Shown: positions 46,152 through 57,229 of the stretch, one piece after another
How the letters are laid out: every line of letters begins with the position of its first letter
Position numbering within the stretch: the stretch's first letter is position 1
From: Isoetes taiwanensis
Lineage: Eukaryota > Streptophyta > Lycopodiopsida > Isoetales > Isoetaceae
Direction of reading: 5' to 3'
NCBI GenBank assembly: GCA_021234155.1
Contig: JAJEKV010000838.1
Coordinates: forward strand, 1-64,000
DNA: 64,000 bases
Notes under the pieces: generated by a model
What the model saw: the letters and a program-made list of their open reading frames with translations, nothing else
The model's database searches: none
Told to the model about the DNA's origin: nothing
Made by a program: the position numbers and the translations under genes

Positions 46152-46400
46152 ATGAAGCTTGGGTTTTACTATGTTTCCGTAATGCAGCACATATGGGACG
46201 AGAATGGAGAAAATGAAGTATTCTTCAACTTGAACAGGAATGCTTGGAAGTATTGTCAGAAGGTAAATAGTGCTAGCCATACTAGAGCTTACCTTTGCCA
46301 AGCTCTTGTAGATTCCGAAGCCAAATTTGCAAAGCTTTTCACTTCACTAGGTTATCACCCTGTTCGTCTAAGAGTAATAAATCTTCCCTCTTCTCTTCAT
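46152..46400 (+). pseudogene. MAP65 (PRC1/Ase1) first-exon-region fragment, copy 1
   Basis: Follows GTTTTTGCAG. Translation gives MQHIWDENGENE, then after a frame change NRNAWKYCQKVNSASHTRAY and LCQALVDSEAKFAKLFTSLG. MAP65 proteins start with LQ.IWDEVGE....RDKMLLQLEQECLEVYRRKVD...RA.L.Q..ADSEAE.A.L.SALGE, which this follows with errors. MAP65 bundles microtubules in spindle and phragmoplast. A short piece only. Confidence 0.7.
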
Positions 46401-46929
46401 GCAATTTGAATGGTCCGTGCCAGCCTATCCAGAGTGTCATTGCTGATGCGTCTTTATTGGCTTTCTTCAGAGTTTTCTAGACTTGGATGCTTCTGAGTAA
46501 CAATTTTGAAGAAATCCTTTCCCAATTCTGTGGATAATTCATGGACATTATTCACATATTTAAGGACTTTGTATAGCATTGGCTCTGGCAGTCTACTTAA
46601 AAGTTAGTTGCTACAATAGAAATAGTGTTAAAGCTCAATCTATATCACTCAAAAAATGTCAAAACAGAGGCACCTTCTCTTTCATGAAACCTTGGAGCTG
46701 AAGAATCATGTTCATTTTCGAGTTTTCTAGAAGACAAATCATGTTCTCTTGATTTCTGATATAGCTCTTCATCCTGAAATCCTGTGATATCAAAGATTTC
46801 TGCAGAATAATCACCATCACCATGCCACTCATTTTTTATACAATTGCATATGGTAGAGGCCAACGGTAGTTCCATGCCGGCGAACTTCAGGTTTGAACAT
46901 GTTTGCACAGATTAAATTCGTTTTTGCAG

Positions 46930-47180
46930 TATGAAGGTTGGTTTTTACTATGTTTCTATAATGCAACATATATGGGACGAGAATGGAAAAAATGAAGTCG
47001 GCCTAGATAAAATGGTTCTTCAACTTGAACAGGAATGCTTGGAAGTATTGTCTGAAGGTAGATAGTGCTAGCCATACTAGAGCTCGCCTTTGTCAAGCTC
47101 TTGTAGACTCCGAAGCCAAATTTGCAAAGCTTTTGACTTCACTGGGTGATCACCCTGTTCGTCTAAGAGTAATACTTCTT
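46930..47180 (+). pseudogene. MAP65 fragment, copy 2
   Basis: Repeats copy 1 about 780 bp downstream, including flanking sequence (CCATCACCATGCC...CAGGTTTGAA at 46,036 and 46,813). It keeps the stretch missing from copy 1: GLDKMVLQLEQECLEVLS at about 47,000-47,055, which matches MAP65 DKMLLQLEQECLEVY. The two copies are complementary in what they have lost, so neither was copied recently from the other. Confidence 0.7.
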
Positions 47181-48036
47181 CCCTCTTCTCTTCATGCAAT
47201 TTAAATGGTCCGTGCCAGCCTGTCCAGAGTGTCATTGCTGATGCTTCTGCATTGGCTTTCTTTGGAGTTTTCTAGGCTTGGATGCTCCTGAGTAACAATT
47301 TTGAAGAAATCCTTTCCCAATTCCGTGGATAATCCATGGACAGTATTCACATATTTAAGAACTTTGTGTAGATGTTGGCTCTGGCAGTCTGCTCAAAAGT
47401 TAGTTGCTACAATAGAAATAGTCTTAAAGCTCAAACTATATCACCCAGAAAATGTCAAAGTAGGTATGCACCTTCTCTTTCATGAGACCTTGGAGCTAAA
47501 CTTTGTATTCTTCGAGTTTTCTAGAAGACAAATCATGTTCTCTTGATTTCTGATACAGATCATGAAATTCTGCGGTATCAGAGATTTTGCTAGAAATCTT
47601 CTAAATTTGAGATTCAACATCTCTGACAGTGCTCCATTTCACTGGCATTCTCGATTTATTATCTTTCATCTCATTTTGTTGTAAGATTTCTAATACACTT
47701 TGCATCCTGTGCATTTTATAAAGATTGAGTCGGGAATCAAGGTAGATTAAAGGGGAACTTTGTTTCTTACATCAAGTTTTGCTTCATTAACCAATAGGAA
47801 TCATGCACGGTACATTTATTTCACTCTTCCTATAACTGTTTGCCCATAGCAATCCCTTTTTATTCATGTTGTAACTGTTGCCTTCCACAAGATAACATCA
47901 TTCTAAGTCAGGAAAATAACCCCTATAAATGCATCCGTTTGTGAAACTGTATATGGAAGCAACAAGTATTCTTTATTTCAAGGTCCATTTTATATGTTTT
48001 GTGTGCCTTGTGGGTGGTTGAAATCAGCTCTAACCT

Positions 48037-48791
48037 TTGGAAAGTTTACGTGCAGACATAAATGACATGGATCTTCTAGTCAAAACTGTAAATTTACGTA
48101 TGAAACAGATGTCCACAAATAAAGGTTCCCGCCAAGATTTGATTGTTGTGGCTTCTCTGTTAGATCGTATTCCAAATCTTGCTGGATTGAGGAGAACATG
48201 TGAAGTATGTTTCAAATGTGATAACTCTATCCAGTTTTTGTTTTTACTAAGATATAGCTATCTTGTAATAGGTCTTCCAAGCTGCATGTCTTGTTGCGCA
48301 TGATGCCCGTGTTCTGGAGGATAAGCAGTTTAAGCTGATAAGGTACAATCACATATTTATTTTAGAACTTAAACAGGTTATCTTAAACTGTATTATGCAG
48401 TGTAATGGCTGAGCAATATGTTCCAGTCAAGCTAGTATCTAGCCTCAAGTTGTTCCTCAAACAAAAATGAAATGAAGGCTACACCTGGTTGGTTTGGAAC
48501 AAACTGCAAACAGCACGCCACTAATTGAATATTCATTCCCCAAAAAAATAGTAAGTGGCATTTATCTTTGTTTTCCCAAGTTGCTTTGTTTGAAATGAAG
48601 ATTTAACCAAGGGAGTGGCACATGTATTACTGTTGGGTAGAGAGAAGGAAGGTATTCCTGTAGAATTAATACAGGCACTAGATGTCTGTCTTGAAATTCC
48701 TCAGCTGGGTCTCATTCGATCCCTGAATGTCCATGTCAGTGGTGCAATTGCAATTTGGAAGTACACAAGACAACAGTTAAAAGGTCACTGA
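48037..48791 (+). pseudogene. SpoU-family tRNA/rRNA 2'-O-methyltransferase (TRM3/TARBP1-like) C-terminal gene fragment
   Basis: Four exon-like blocks with splice sites: 48037-48204 (NLRMKQMSTNKGSRQDLIVV, ASLLDRIPNLAGLRRTCE), 48272-48342 (VFQAACLVAHDARVLEDKQF), 48401 to about 48550 (frameshift and TGA, then LVGLEQTANSTPLIEYSFPK) and about 48,610-48,791 ([20 protein letters not shown] and [20 protein letters not shown]). The last block holds SpoU motifs 2 and 3, which bind S-adenosylmethionine through the trefoil knot, and ends in a plausible native stop after TRQQLKGH. The fragment is intron-containing but lacks all of the large N-terminal part, and block 3 is broken. Confidence 0.85.
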
Positions 48792-48799
48792 TATTTTCA

Positions 48800-51512
48800 G
48801 ACCTGTACTTTCTTTCAGAAGATGCCATTTCCTTATTGGCAATCTGACTAGAACATGTAAAGTGTGTCTTTTAAATATCAAATTTGCTATACCCATGTTG
48901 TGGTTAACGGTAGTCAATGGCCATCATGGTTTAATTCTTCACATCCTTTAATTTGTAATTCTTTGATGCCCGATTATTACTTGAGGGTGAATTGCTCCAA
49001 GGAGTGAGAAAACTTTCTTTAGTTGATAAATCAGGTTGACCTTGGCCATGGATAAGGTGGATGAAAAGGGAGGGCTTGTTTCCTTAAAGATGTGCAATTC
49101 TTAATTGTTTTCTCCCTTTTTTAGGTGTATATGGGTTTATAGTCCATATGATGCATTTCCTCAAAGATCTGCATGCATCCTCATGGGAAAAGCAAAAGCA
49201 AGTGAACTCTGATTCTAAATGTTTGAATATCATAAAAATGTTGGACAACTTCTGCATTATAACCATGGTGTCCATATGCTGCAACTGTTATAGTCCATGA
49301 ATCAAGTCCTAGTTGTGCATGTGGCCAAAAGGCCTCTTATCTCTTCTAGGCTGCTGCATTTCGTCTGGGGATCAAAGCACTTCCCATAATGGAGTCAAGA
49401 TTTTTCTAACCTTGATATGTGATGGAGTTATTGATATGTGTTTAAAGACTTGCAGGTTATGTAAATATCATATGGCAGAAGGGTGCAACATTTCGATTAG
49501 GAACAAGTTACAAAGTGTCCAACATTTTTATTTGGAACAAGTTACGGAAAGGTGCAGCATTTTAAGCGTGAGTCTTTATTGCTGCGTGGTTATGTAGTTT
49601 TTGATGATATAATCTTTGTCCTTGGCTTTGCCTGATGAAAGGTTACAGAAAGGTTACTGATGTTCATAATTTTATCATTGCATCAGATTCTGAAAATTCA
49701 ACTGCCCATTGAATCAGGTTCTGAAAAACTAGAAATATACTTGCAGAAATGGCAGCGCACAAGGATCATATGCTGGCAAAAATATAGGGATTCATTTAAG
49801 ATACAGGAGCTGAACTTTGTGCAAGGATGGACTATTAGTCAAAGAGTTGGATTATTCAGAACTATAAAACATAATACACTCCACAACATCACACATTTTT
49901 GCCAGCTTGAAGTCCAAGTCAAACCAAATGGTTGCTCTCATTGTAAAGGCCAAGTATGGCCAAACAGATAGATGCTCTCAATTGCTTAAAAACTTGATAA
50001 TTATATGGTTACATGAACAGTGCAATTTCTTTGCTCTTGAATTTCTATGGTTTAAAATATTCCACAATAGATTGTGCTACATAACATGGAGAAGAATACT
50101 TAAAACATATGTTTGAAGGCATTGCCATGTAATGTTTCCTTTTGTCGCTTCCTTATGCTCTTCACATAAAGAAACAAATCATTTATGGGTTTCCAACTAA
50201 TCCCCAGGCACTATTACTAGTAATAGTATAATACTTTGACCATGCATGTCTCTTAGTTCGAATCTGGATTGATTGCTTCTTATGGATCTGCTTTGGAAAA
50301 TATTGCATCTTCTTATTTTTTTATCTTTTTATAGGCAGAGTTTTGGGTTTTGAGAATAGTTATTGTTACAGGTACGTGAATAATGGTTATATTCTATTTA
50401 TTGGAAATGGTGCATAGTAATGCATAACATTTTGTAACCTGGGCCAGGGTATCTTATTCTAAATTGGAAGTTCATATGATGGCAGCGATTGCAACTGTGT
50501 CATCATCGTAGAGATTCGCTAGAACAATGTGTTAGCAGTTGAGAAGAGTGGGTACTTCTATAAATGGCATTGTTATTCTTTGTAGGGAAATATTATGTGC
50601 ACATTTTGTTACGGCCTTGCATAGGCATTTTTTCGGTCATAACAAATGCACTGTTTAAACTCTTAGATTCTGACATCAACTATTGACATGGGAGATGAGA
50701 CACAAGGTCAGCCTATCCAGAAAGCCAAAGTATTACTTGTTCCATAAGTTAGCCTTGATAATCCTTGCATTAATATATGCTATAGTTAATACTAAAGTTT
50801 CTCTTTTCCAGATAGAGATCGTACTTGTAAAAATTGACCCGGTTTGATGAATTGATGGAGGCAATTCTTCTTTGAAGAAAATGGCATGTCTGAACATGGA
50901 GAATAACTGCATAGTTTGTATTCTACATGTATTTGTAGTAAGATTCATTTTCTTGTATCATTTTTTGGCCAAAAGCTTCAATAATGTTATTCCATCTGAA
51001 ATAGTAAAAGTCGTAAATAAGATGTATTAATCATAAGTTGAAAGCTCAAGTTATATTGAGATTGTTCCCCTAAGGATATGATCCACATAAACTGTATTTT
51101 TAATGCGGTTTATTTTTTAGGTACTAATACAAGAGAGAAGGCACTAGAGGCTTCTTCTAAAACCATCTTTCACTTGTACATTAACTTATCCTTGCTGCAA
51201 GCCAAATATATCATTAGAGAGCTTCTAGATGAGGTCTATATAATGTCAGAATGCATGCTCAGTCTATTCTGTCTCATCTTCAGAATGCATGTTCAGGTTG
51301 TTATGTCGCATCTTCTGCCTCTTGCTAGTAACTTTAACTTCTCCTTTCTAATTTCATAATCATTCTTACGAATTTTAGCATTTACATATTCTATCAAAAG
51401 TATGAATTTATTAGAGCTTACATATTCTACCACCCAAAAAAACACCCGAACAAAATAGAAACTATAAAAACACTCCTCGGGCCACCGAAGGGCAACCCCT
51501 CGTGCGCAGAAC
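48800..51512. other. Inner-element sequence without recognised genes
   Basis: Short open frames (49313-49597, 49660-49971, 51078-51359) have no recognised domain. Some may be exon scraps or introns from captured genes. Confidence 0.4.
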
Positions 51513-51590
51513 CTTGTTAACTTTGATGCCTTTTCTTTTTTCTTTTTTTCATGAACTAGTATTAATGGTTTAACTGTGGTTTTATCACAG

Positions 51591-51760
51591 GGTGCCTTTA
51601 CAGGAATATACATAGGTGCACATGGGCCAAGCTATGCTAACAATCTTGATAACTTCAAAGCCAATGGCATGTGGCTTATCTGTGTTTCAGTTAATGACCC
51701 ATATGCTCTCAATGCTTGGGCAGATGGGTGTCAAAGAGAAGGTGCATGGCACGTTTAACT
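51591..51760 (+). pseudogene. Type II peroxiredoxin (PrxIIF-like) exon fragment
   Basis: After the acceptor TTTATCACAG the frame reads GAFTGIYIGAHGPSYANNLD and NFKANGMWLICVSVNDPYAL. Plant PrxIIF has GAYTGVCS..HVPSY...ID.FKAKGIDSVICVSVNDPY..N.WA, so identity is clear. The peroxidatic cysteine of the GA(F/Y)TGxC motif is replaced by tyrosine, so the fragment could not act as a peroxidase. It lies 75 bp after the inner element's 3' end, inside the outer element. Confidence 0.8.
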
Positions 51761-51902
51761 TGTCAATTTCAGATTTTATAACCCTCTCTTCCTTGCATAT
51801 ATATACTATCATTTTCTAATTGGCAAGTTGTTGGTAAACAAGCCAGTCAAGAGATATGCACCAACACATAATCCATTTAAAATAAAGGCATACTGATTTT
51901 CT

Positions 51903-52262
51903 GGAGTGCATATTCACATGGGGGGTGACTCCAGACATCGAGAGCTCTTGGATAAGCATATATGCCCTTTATTCCTCGATCTCGACCGGACATAGAGATC
52001 CTCGTTTGTGGGGTATTGTACAAGTTTTAGTATACTGTATAATACAGTTTGCAAAATACAATAAGATTTTAGGCAATATACTATATGGTGTTGATTTTGT
52101 ACATGTATAATATGATTTTAGGGGCTCTCGCTGCCCTACGTCACCCCCCGTGTGAATATGCATCCAAACCAAAGGGGGTTTAAGGGGGAATTTTATTTTT
52201 AAGTGTGGAATGTAACGGTTTGTTTTATATCTAAAAAAAAAATTTGGCCCCTTCGGGGCCTT
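51903..52262 (-). mobile_element. Foldback MITE, partial copy
   Basis: Reverse-complement relative of the element at 57,911-58,359: shares the GTGTGAATATGCATCCAAACC arm words, CCTCGTTTGTGGGGTAT, TTTGCAAAATAC and GGGCTCTCGCTGCCCTAC. One arm is truncated near 51,903. The other runs into A10 and a GGCCCC-TTCG-GGGCC hairpin (52246-52260). Confidence 0.65.
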
Positions 52263-52584
52263 CAACAAACCAAAGGGCCTGAATGTAATGAATTGTATTT
52301 ATTTTTAAAAAAAATTGGTCTTGGTTGCTTATTATAAACCAAGTCGTTGGCATATCTTTTCGAATATGCAACACAACATGGTTTGTATGCTAGGACGTCT
52401 TAACACATTTACAATATGATACAAGCACCTCTTATACACATTTATGAATATCATACAAAAGTAAAGATCTTCTGGGAATCGAACCTGGGTACTCCAAAGG
52501 GCCATTACAAAAATAAATCTAAGTGATCATGCAGCTCTAAAGTTTGGCCCACAAAGCTACAAGTACAATATCTAGCATTACCTT

Positions 52585-53700
52585 GCAAACTCACATTAAA
52601 CACAACAAAATTAGTAGCTTCATATAATTGCGCACAAAAATTATATGTAAATAGCACAGCGACACGATGCCAAAAAGTTTTCGCATCCTCCACTTCACCA
52701 TCGAAAAACTTGCGATCTGGTCATTTGAGCTCTCTCCAACTTCCAGCAGAGGATCTGCAAACTCAGAAGAAAAGAATGACATGCTAGTCGAACATATCTC
52801 TGTCAACATTGTGCTGGAAACACAATCTTCCTTTAGAGTTTCTAAACACGATTGAACATCTTCCACAATATCATAAGCATTTTCTTTGTGGAGTTGGTAG
52901 ACGGGGCTTGGTCCCTAAAGATTCACCTCTTTGCTTAGAGGACCAGTTAATCTTGTCGACCCAATGGCCTTACCTTCAACCCGAACAATGTTGGAACTTT
53001 CATTACAACCTTCGGCTCTTTTGCAGCCTTGTCATAGCAGAGGGTCGCTTGTTCTCTCGATGTCATAAGTTCCAAGCCAAATCCTAACACCCTTTGCGGG
53101 ATCTCGATTTGGTGGCCCACTTCCCCAAGGCCTCGCCTCACACCTCTATACTTGTTATCCTTTTGTTTTCTCTCGACCTTCTTTGGATTACTCTTGGTGC
53201 CATAATCTAATTTTGTCTTTGCATTTTTCTTTGTGAGGCTTCCCATCGCGGGCCTGCCGCAAGGTTTCTTCAAAGCGCCCTTGCATAGCATTTCGGTGAA
53301 AGCGGTGATGTAGCTAGGAACTACTTCTTCTTCCTGTCGAAGATAATGGAGAGTAGTCGATGTGAGATCAAACTCTTGAATTCTCCTATTGCTAAAACAC
53401 CTAGTCATCTTGGCTGGATATGGTGTTTCCTCTATATCCTTTGGAATCATCGATTGGCATCCGGATCTGTGCATATCACTTTAAGCTTCTTTGGATATGC
53501 TTGTAATTCATCAAGGGCAGTCCCTCCATCACCACCATACAGCTCAAGCTTCCTTATCTTTGAAACTTGTCTTTGAGGGTTTTCAACTTGACACATTGGA
53601 GGGTTTAAAGTAAGTCCGAGGACCCGGCATCTTGGCTCTATGCTAGGTCCAAGACAATCTTTGTTAGCAAATCTCGTGAATATACTAATAATCATCTTCT
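52585..53700 (-). pseudogene. AP2/ERF transcription factor, cytokinin-response-factor (CRF, group VI) type
   Basis: Read on the minus strand from 53,700. PKKLKVICTDPDA (about 53,500-53,460) is the CRF domain signature (usually VTDPDATDSSSDEE). Then comes a basic linker (about 53,260-53,150) and an AP2 domain at about 53,160-52,980: KDNKYRGVRR in one frame, then after one indel PWG..., RDPAKGVRIWLGTYD in the next. C-terminal sequence continues to about 52,590. AP2/ERF domains bind GCC-box DNA. The CDS has at least three frame breaks, after the CRF motif and inside the AP2 domain, so it is inactive as written. Orientation is opposite to the other captured pieces. Confidence 0.8.
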
Positions 53701-53964
53701 TGGTGTTACTTCAATATTTTCATTTGTTGAAACAAACCTTTGTTTATGAGAAAAAAAATGAAGAAAAATGTTAGACTCTCGATGCCATAAAGCACAAAAT
53801 AACGAAGCTAACTTAGATTTGCAAGAAAAGATTAATGGCTGTTGTGAATCTTCTTGCTCAGCAAATACCCAGGGGTTTGAGCTGTTGTGATGCCGCCACA
53901 GTTGAATGCAAACGACGAGAAAGATAGTAGAGGCTCCTCTTGGGCTTTTGCAGTAGCCCAACAA

Positions 53965-55380
53965 TCTTAGAATCTACGTTGTGCAGTCAGAACCACACAA
54001 GCAACAAAACCATCTGCAAACCCGGATAAGCCAAGCCAAGCTGCTTCAAATCCATCTGTCAAAATAGAGACAATCATTTGAAAGACAACATTTCCTTCCC
54101 TTTGGCGCTCCTTGCCTGATCTTACGGTGCCAACGAACCTCTCTGCAAAACCCTAGAATTCATGTGTACGATGATTGCATGCAATAGGTTCTCTCTATTT
54201 GTTTTTGTTTTTATCTCTATTTTTAATTTTTAGTTTTTAAAAAGGGCTTTTATTGTAAGTCCTTCGATCTTGTCTTTTTTGGCTTTTGTTGTAAGCCCTT
54301 TGATCTTGACCATTAAGAAAGGCAAAAAAGAATTAGCACAAGTTGCATGCAAATACCTGGCACACTCTAGATGTACCAATTAGTACACCTCATGTAATAC
54401 GGCCACCAAATCATATAAAAACCATTGAAAAAAGTGTACAAAAATACAAAAGAAACCCCCTGTTATTATGCTAGATATTCATCTTCACTAGATGCGGTTT
54501 AAATGCAACTGTAATAGATGGCACAATATATTTATTTGCCTGATCTGACTGGCGTGTTCTATGTGTGATTGTGTATATATTGTCATGCTATCCAACTCTA
54601 GTCTGTTAATGTGGATGTCAAGTTGCATGAGTGCCCTTGTGCCTTTCTAACTTTCTAGACAACTAGTTGAGATAAGATAAGAGAAGATAGAATTAGTCTT
54701 GGTAAGCCAGTTTTAGAAATGGAAGACTTGTTTCCAGACTATATCTTTGCTTGCTTTATAGAAAAGGGTACTTGACAATTGAGAATTGTGCTTTTCCATC
54801 TATCATACAATTATGAATGTTGCAATTTTTAATGACAGAAATGGTTTTATTGGCTAACAAGTAGGTAGTTGTTGCACGCATAGGCTACAAATTGATGTCA
54901 TGTGGTCTATATAATATAATGATTGAGACAAGCACAGTTTGATCAAATTATTTTGTTAACGCCACAAATTTAAATCCATATCATTGCCATGATGGCAACA
55001 ATATATTCATGTGTCTATCTAATACAAATCAGTGTTTGGAATTGAAAGCATTAATAGAGCAACATCTCAAACAGACGATTTGAACCCAAATCATGTTAAC
55101 TCGAATATGCAAAAACTTAAGCTAAAACGTTTTGTTTGTCACTTCTCTTTTAATCACCTTAAATGGTTGAGGTTGAGACATTGGGTTGAATAAAATATTA
55201 TGTTGACGTATGGAATAACGTTATAGGACTCTAGACCTTTCTAGAATTAGAATAATATTTTGGGGATCAAGGGTGAAATTCTTGTTGAAAAGAAGAATAT
55301 TTAAAGTATCATGTATTGTATTGTTTAGAAGTAGCAATTTTGCTTGATTGTGAAAACATGACTTTGAAGTATGATTTAAG
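53965..55380. other. Insertion 1, right part without genes
   Basis: A direct repeat GGGCTTTT(A/G)TTGTAAG(T/C)CC with TTTGATCTTG-like ends occurs at 54,243 and 54,288. Near 55,209-55,290 short words resemble 18S rRNA (TATAGGACTCT, GGTGAAATTCTTG). No gene recognised. Confidence 0.4.
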
Positions 55381-55397
55381 CCACTTCACCCTCGGGT

Positions 55398-55430
55398 CAC
55401 GGAGGGCAACCCTCCGTGCGCAGCACCTTG
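55398..55430 (+). other. 3' hairpin and CTTG terminus of insertion 1
   Basis: CACGGAGGG and CCCTCCGTG pair perfectly around CAA. 12 nt after the hairpin the element ends in CTTG, followed by the array T run. Confidence 0.75.
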
Positions 55431-55594
55431 TTTTTTTTGAAGTTGTTGTTACCAGTATATATTACAAATTTAAAAGGGATGAGTTAGAATAGTACATTAT
55501 CCATAGAAAGAAGAAAATCTTTCCATACAGTCTTTATTGGAAGGCCTCATTGTAGTAACTAACAAAGACTTATACAACCGTTGTTTAATATGTA
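55431..55594 (+). repeat. Tandem array unit 2, middle part
   Basis: GAAGTTGTTGTTACCAGTAT through ACAACCGTTGTTTAAT, matching 40,793-40,945. It then breaks at insertion 2 and resumes at about 58,371. Confidence 0.8.
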
Positions 55595-57229
55595 GCATAA
55601 TAACATGGGGTTTTTTTTGTGTTTTTGTACGCTTTTCACAAAGGTTTTCCTAAGATTTCATGGCGTATTCGAATGGATGTACTAATGCGTACATCTAGAG
55701 TGCACCATTTCTTAGTCGTTGATTTAGCTTTTTTTTTTTCAATGGTCCAACATCCAAGGGCTCACAACAAAAGCCCTCTTTTTATTTTAGGGCTGAACAT
55801 GCAAGCCTCGTGGATAGCAGGGCATTCTTGCAAAAAATTAATGTTCTTGTGATCAGAGTGGAAACAGATTTGGAGTGGCGAGGATGATGATGCGGCTGAC
55901 TTGCAAAATTTGTTATCCGTCTCCTTGTAGATGCTTCCTCTTATATTTTAGGGTTTAGGGCAAGACTCAACGCGCCAGCGTGAGCATTCGTGGATTGAAG
56001 CGATCCAGAATAACCGGATTTTGTGATGCTACCAAGGCCTGACTTGCAAAATTTGTCATCCGTCTCCTTGTAGATGCTTTTCTTTCACTATTTTCCATGG
56101 TCTGTTCTTGCTTGATTCGTGGGAGGCAGGTAAAGTGATTGGAGCATGTTACATAGATAAGCAAACATCGTAGCTGTGGAAATGCTATGGGGCTTAAATC
56201 ATCGGGTGGCCAACATCGGGTAGCTATTGAATGCTTTTGCCTGCGTCTTCGGCCTAGCTTGCCCTTTGTTTGATCTCGAACCACCTATGGCATTGGGTAA
56301 AACTGAGTTAGTGTTGGAGTATGCTTACGTAAACATCCAAAGATTACAAAATGGTCTTTGTGGGTGAGGGTGAAGATCGTTACACCGCATCAAAATTACC
56401 TTACTCTCTCCTCTTTGCTTGCAAAATTTTGTAGTTATCATGTTTGGAGGGGCGGATATGATATCTTTGATGAAAGGTAATAAAGTCTTTCCCGAGCAAG
56501 AATTATCCGCATTAGGCAAAATTGCGAGAAAAGCTTGGCAACTTGACTTTCGCTCTATTCATTGTTAGTAAAACGGAACTTTCAATTCTTCCTTCACGGT
56601 TGTTCTGGATGATTGAGAAAGGACCAGGAGGATCAATCTTGGATGAACACAATATCTGGAAGCCAGATCCTTTTGTGTTGGCGGTTGTTGGGCTCTTTGC
56701 TTTAACCTTAAGTGAACAGGTGGCTATAAACATGGCTTGGAGCACTGTTGGTGGCTCCGTGTCCCATCCCCTAAACCTGTTGGCTTGTATTCTTTGCAGA
56801 GTGTGGAAGAAAATCGCTGGTTTGAAATTAATGGAATGGTGTAAAAGCGCCAAGGTTCTTTATTATGCTCCTGAACATAAAAAAAAGGATATCCAAGAGG
56901 GCTTGCTCCTACCATACTTAGTGTTGCTCCATATCACGACCCTGTACCATTTGCTTAGTTGTATGGCTTCAATTGAATGTTATGTGATGCCCTAGGGAGT
57001 ACATATGTTCTTTGGTTGCAAATTTTTTGATTGAGCACGCAACTTTTTTTCTTGAGGTTAAACTTCTACAACAGTTGAAATTTGAAGAAAATTTATTAAG
57101 TGGTCTAGAAATCAGCCACGATAGATGGGTTTCAAAGGCGAGAGAAAGAAGCAATTATTATTTCTATGGTTCGTTCAAATGCTCTACGAGAGAATAGAAT
57201 AGAATAGCAAATATTTTCTGTATGTGAAG

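Larger units (their letters stand above)
45812..51516 (+). mobile_element. Inner Helitron2-like element, same family as insertion 1
   Basis: Left end GGGTTGCCCCTAGGGGGGCA after a T run; right end a hairpin with GGGCAACCC at 51490-51498, 18 nt inside the final CTTG (51513-51516), followed by TT. Both the 5' 140 bp and the 3' 40 bp match the outer element. It carries the two MAP65 pieces and the SpoU methyltransferase fragment. Confidence 0.6.
41963..55430 (+). mobile_element. Insertion 1: Helitron2/Helentron-like gene-capturing element, outer copy
   Basis: Interrupts the T run of array unit 2 (left flank TTTTT, right flank TTTTTTTT). The left end is GGGTTGCCCC within a GGGTTGCCCC...GGGGCAAACCC palindrome. 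GGGCAACCC, the exact inverse of GGGTTGCCC, lies at 55404-55412, 18 nt inside the right end, in a hairpin with CACGGAGGG/CCCTCCGTG arms (55398-55418). The last bases are CTTG (55427-55430). Asymmetric terminal inverted repeats, a 3' hairpin and a T|T target are what I know of Helitron2/Helentron elements. It encodes no Rep/helicase, so it would be non-autonomous. It carries fragments of at least five cellular genes. The boundaries are well supported by the array; the class is inference. Confidence 0.65.

Noticed and set aside
52465-52500. tRNA or SINE on the minus strand (GGTTCGATTCC)
   Set aside because: A B box alone, without A box, arms or repeat boundaries.
41963-55430. CACTA or MULE Pack-type transposon as host of the gene fragments
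   Set aside because: No true terminal inverted repeats at both ends and no 3-bp or 9-bp target duplication at the array joins; the asymmetric inverse word fits another class better.
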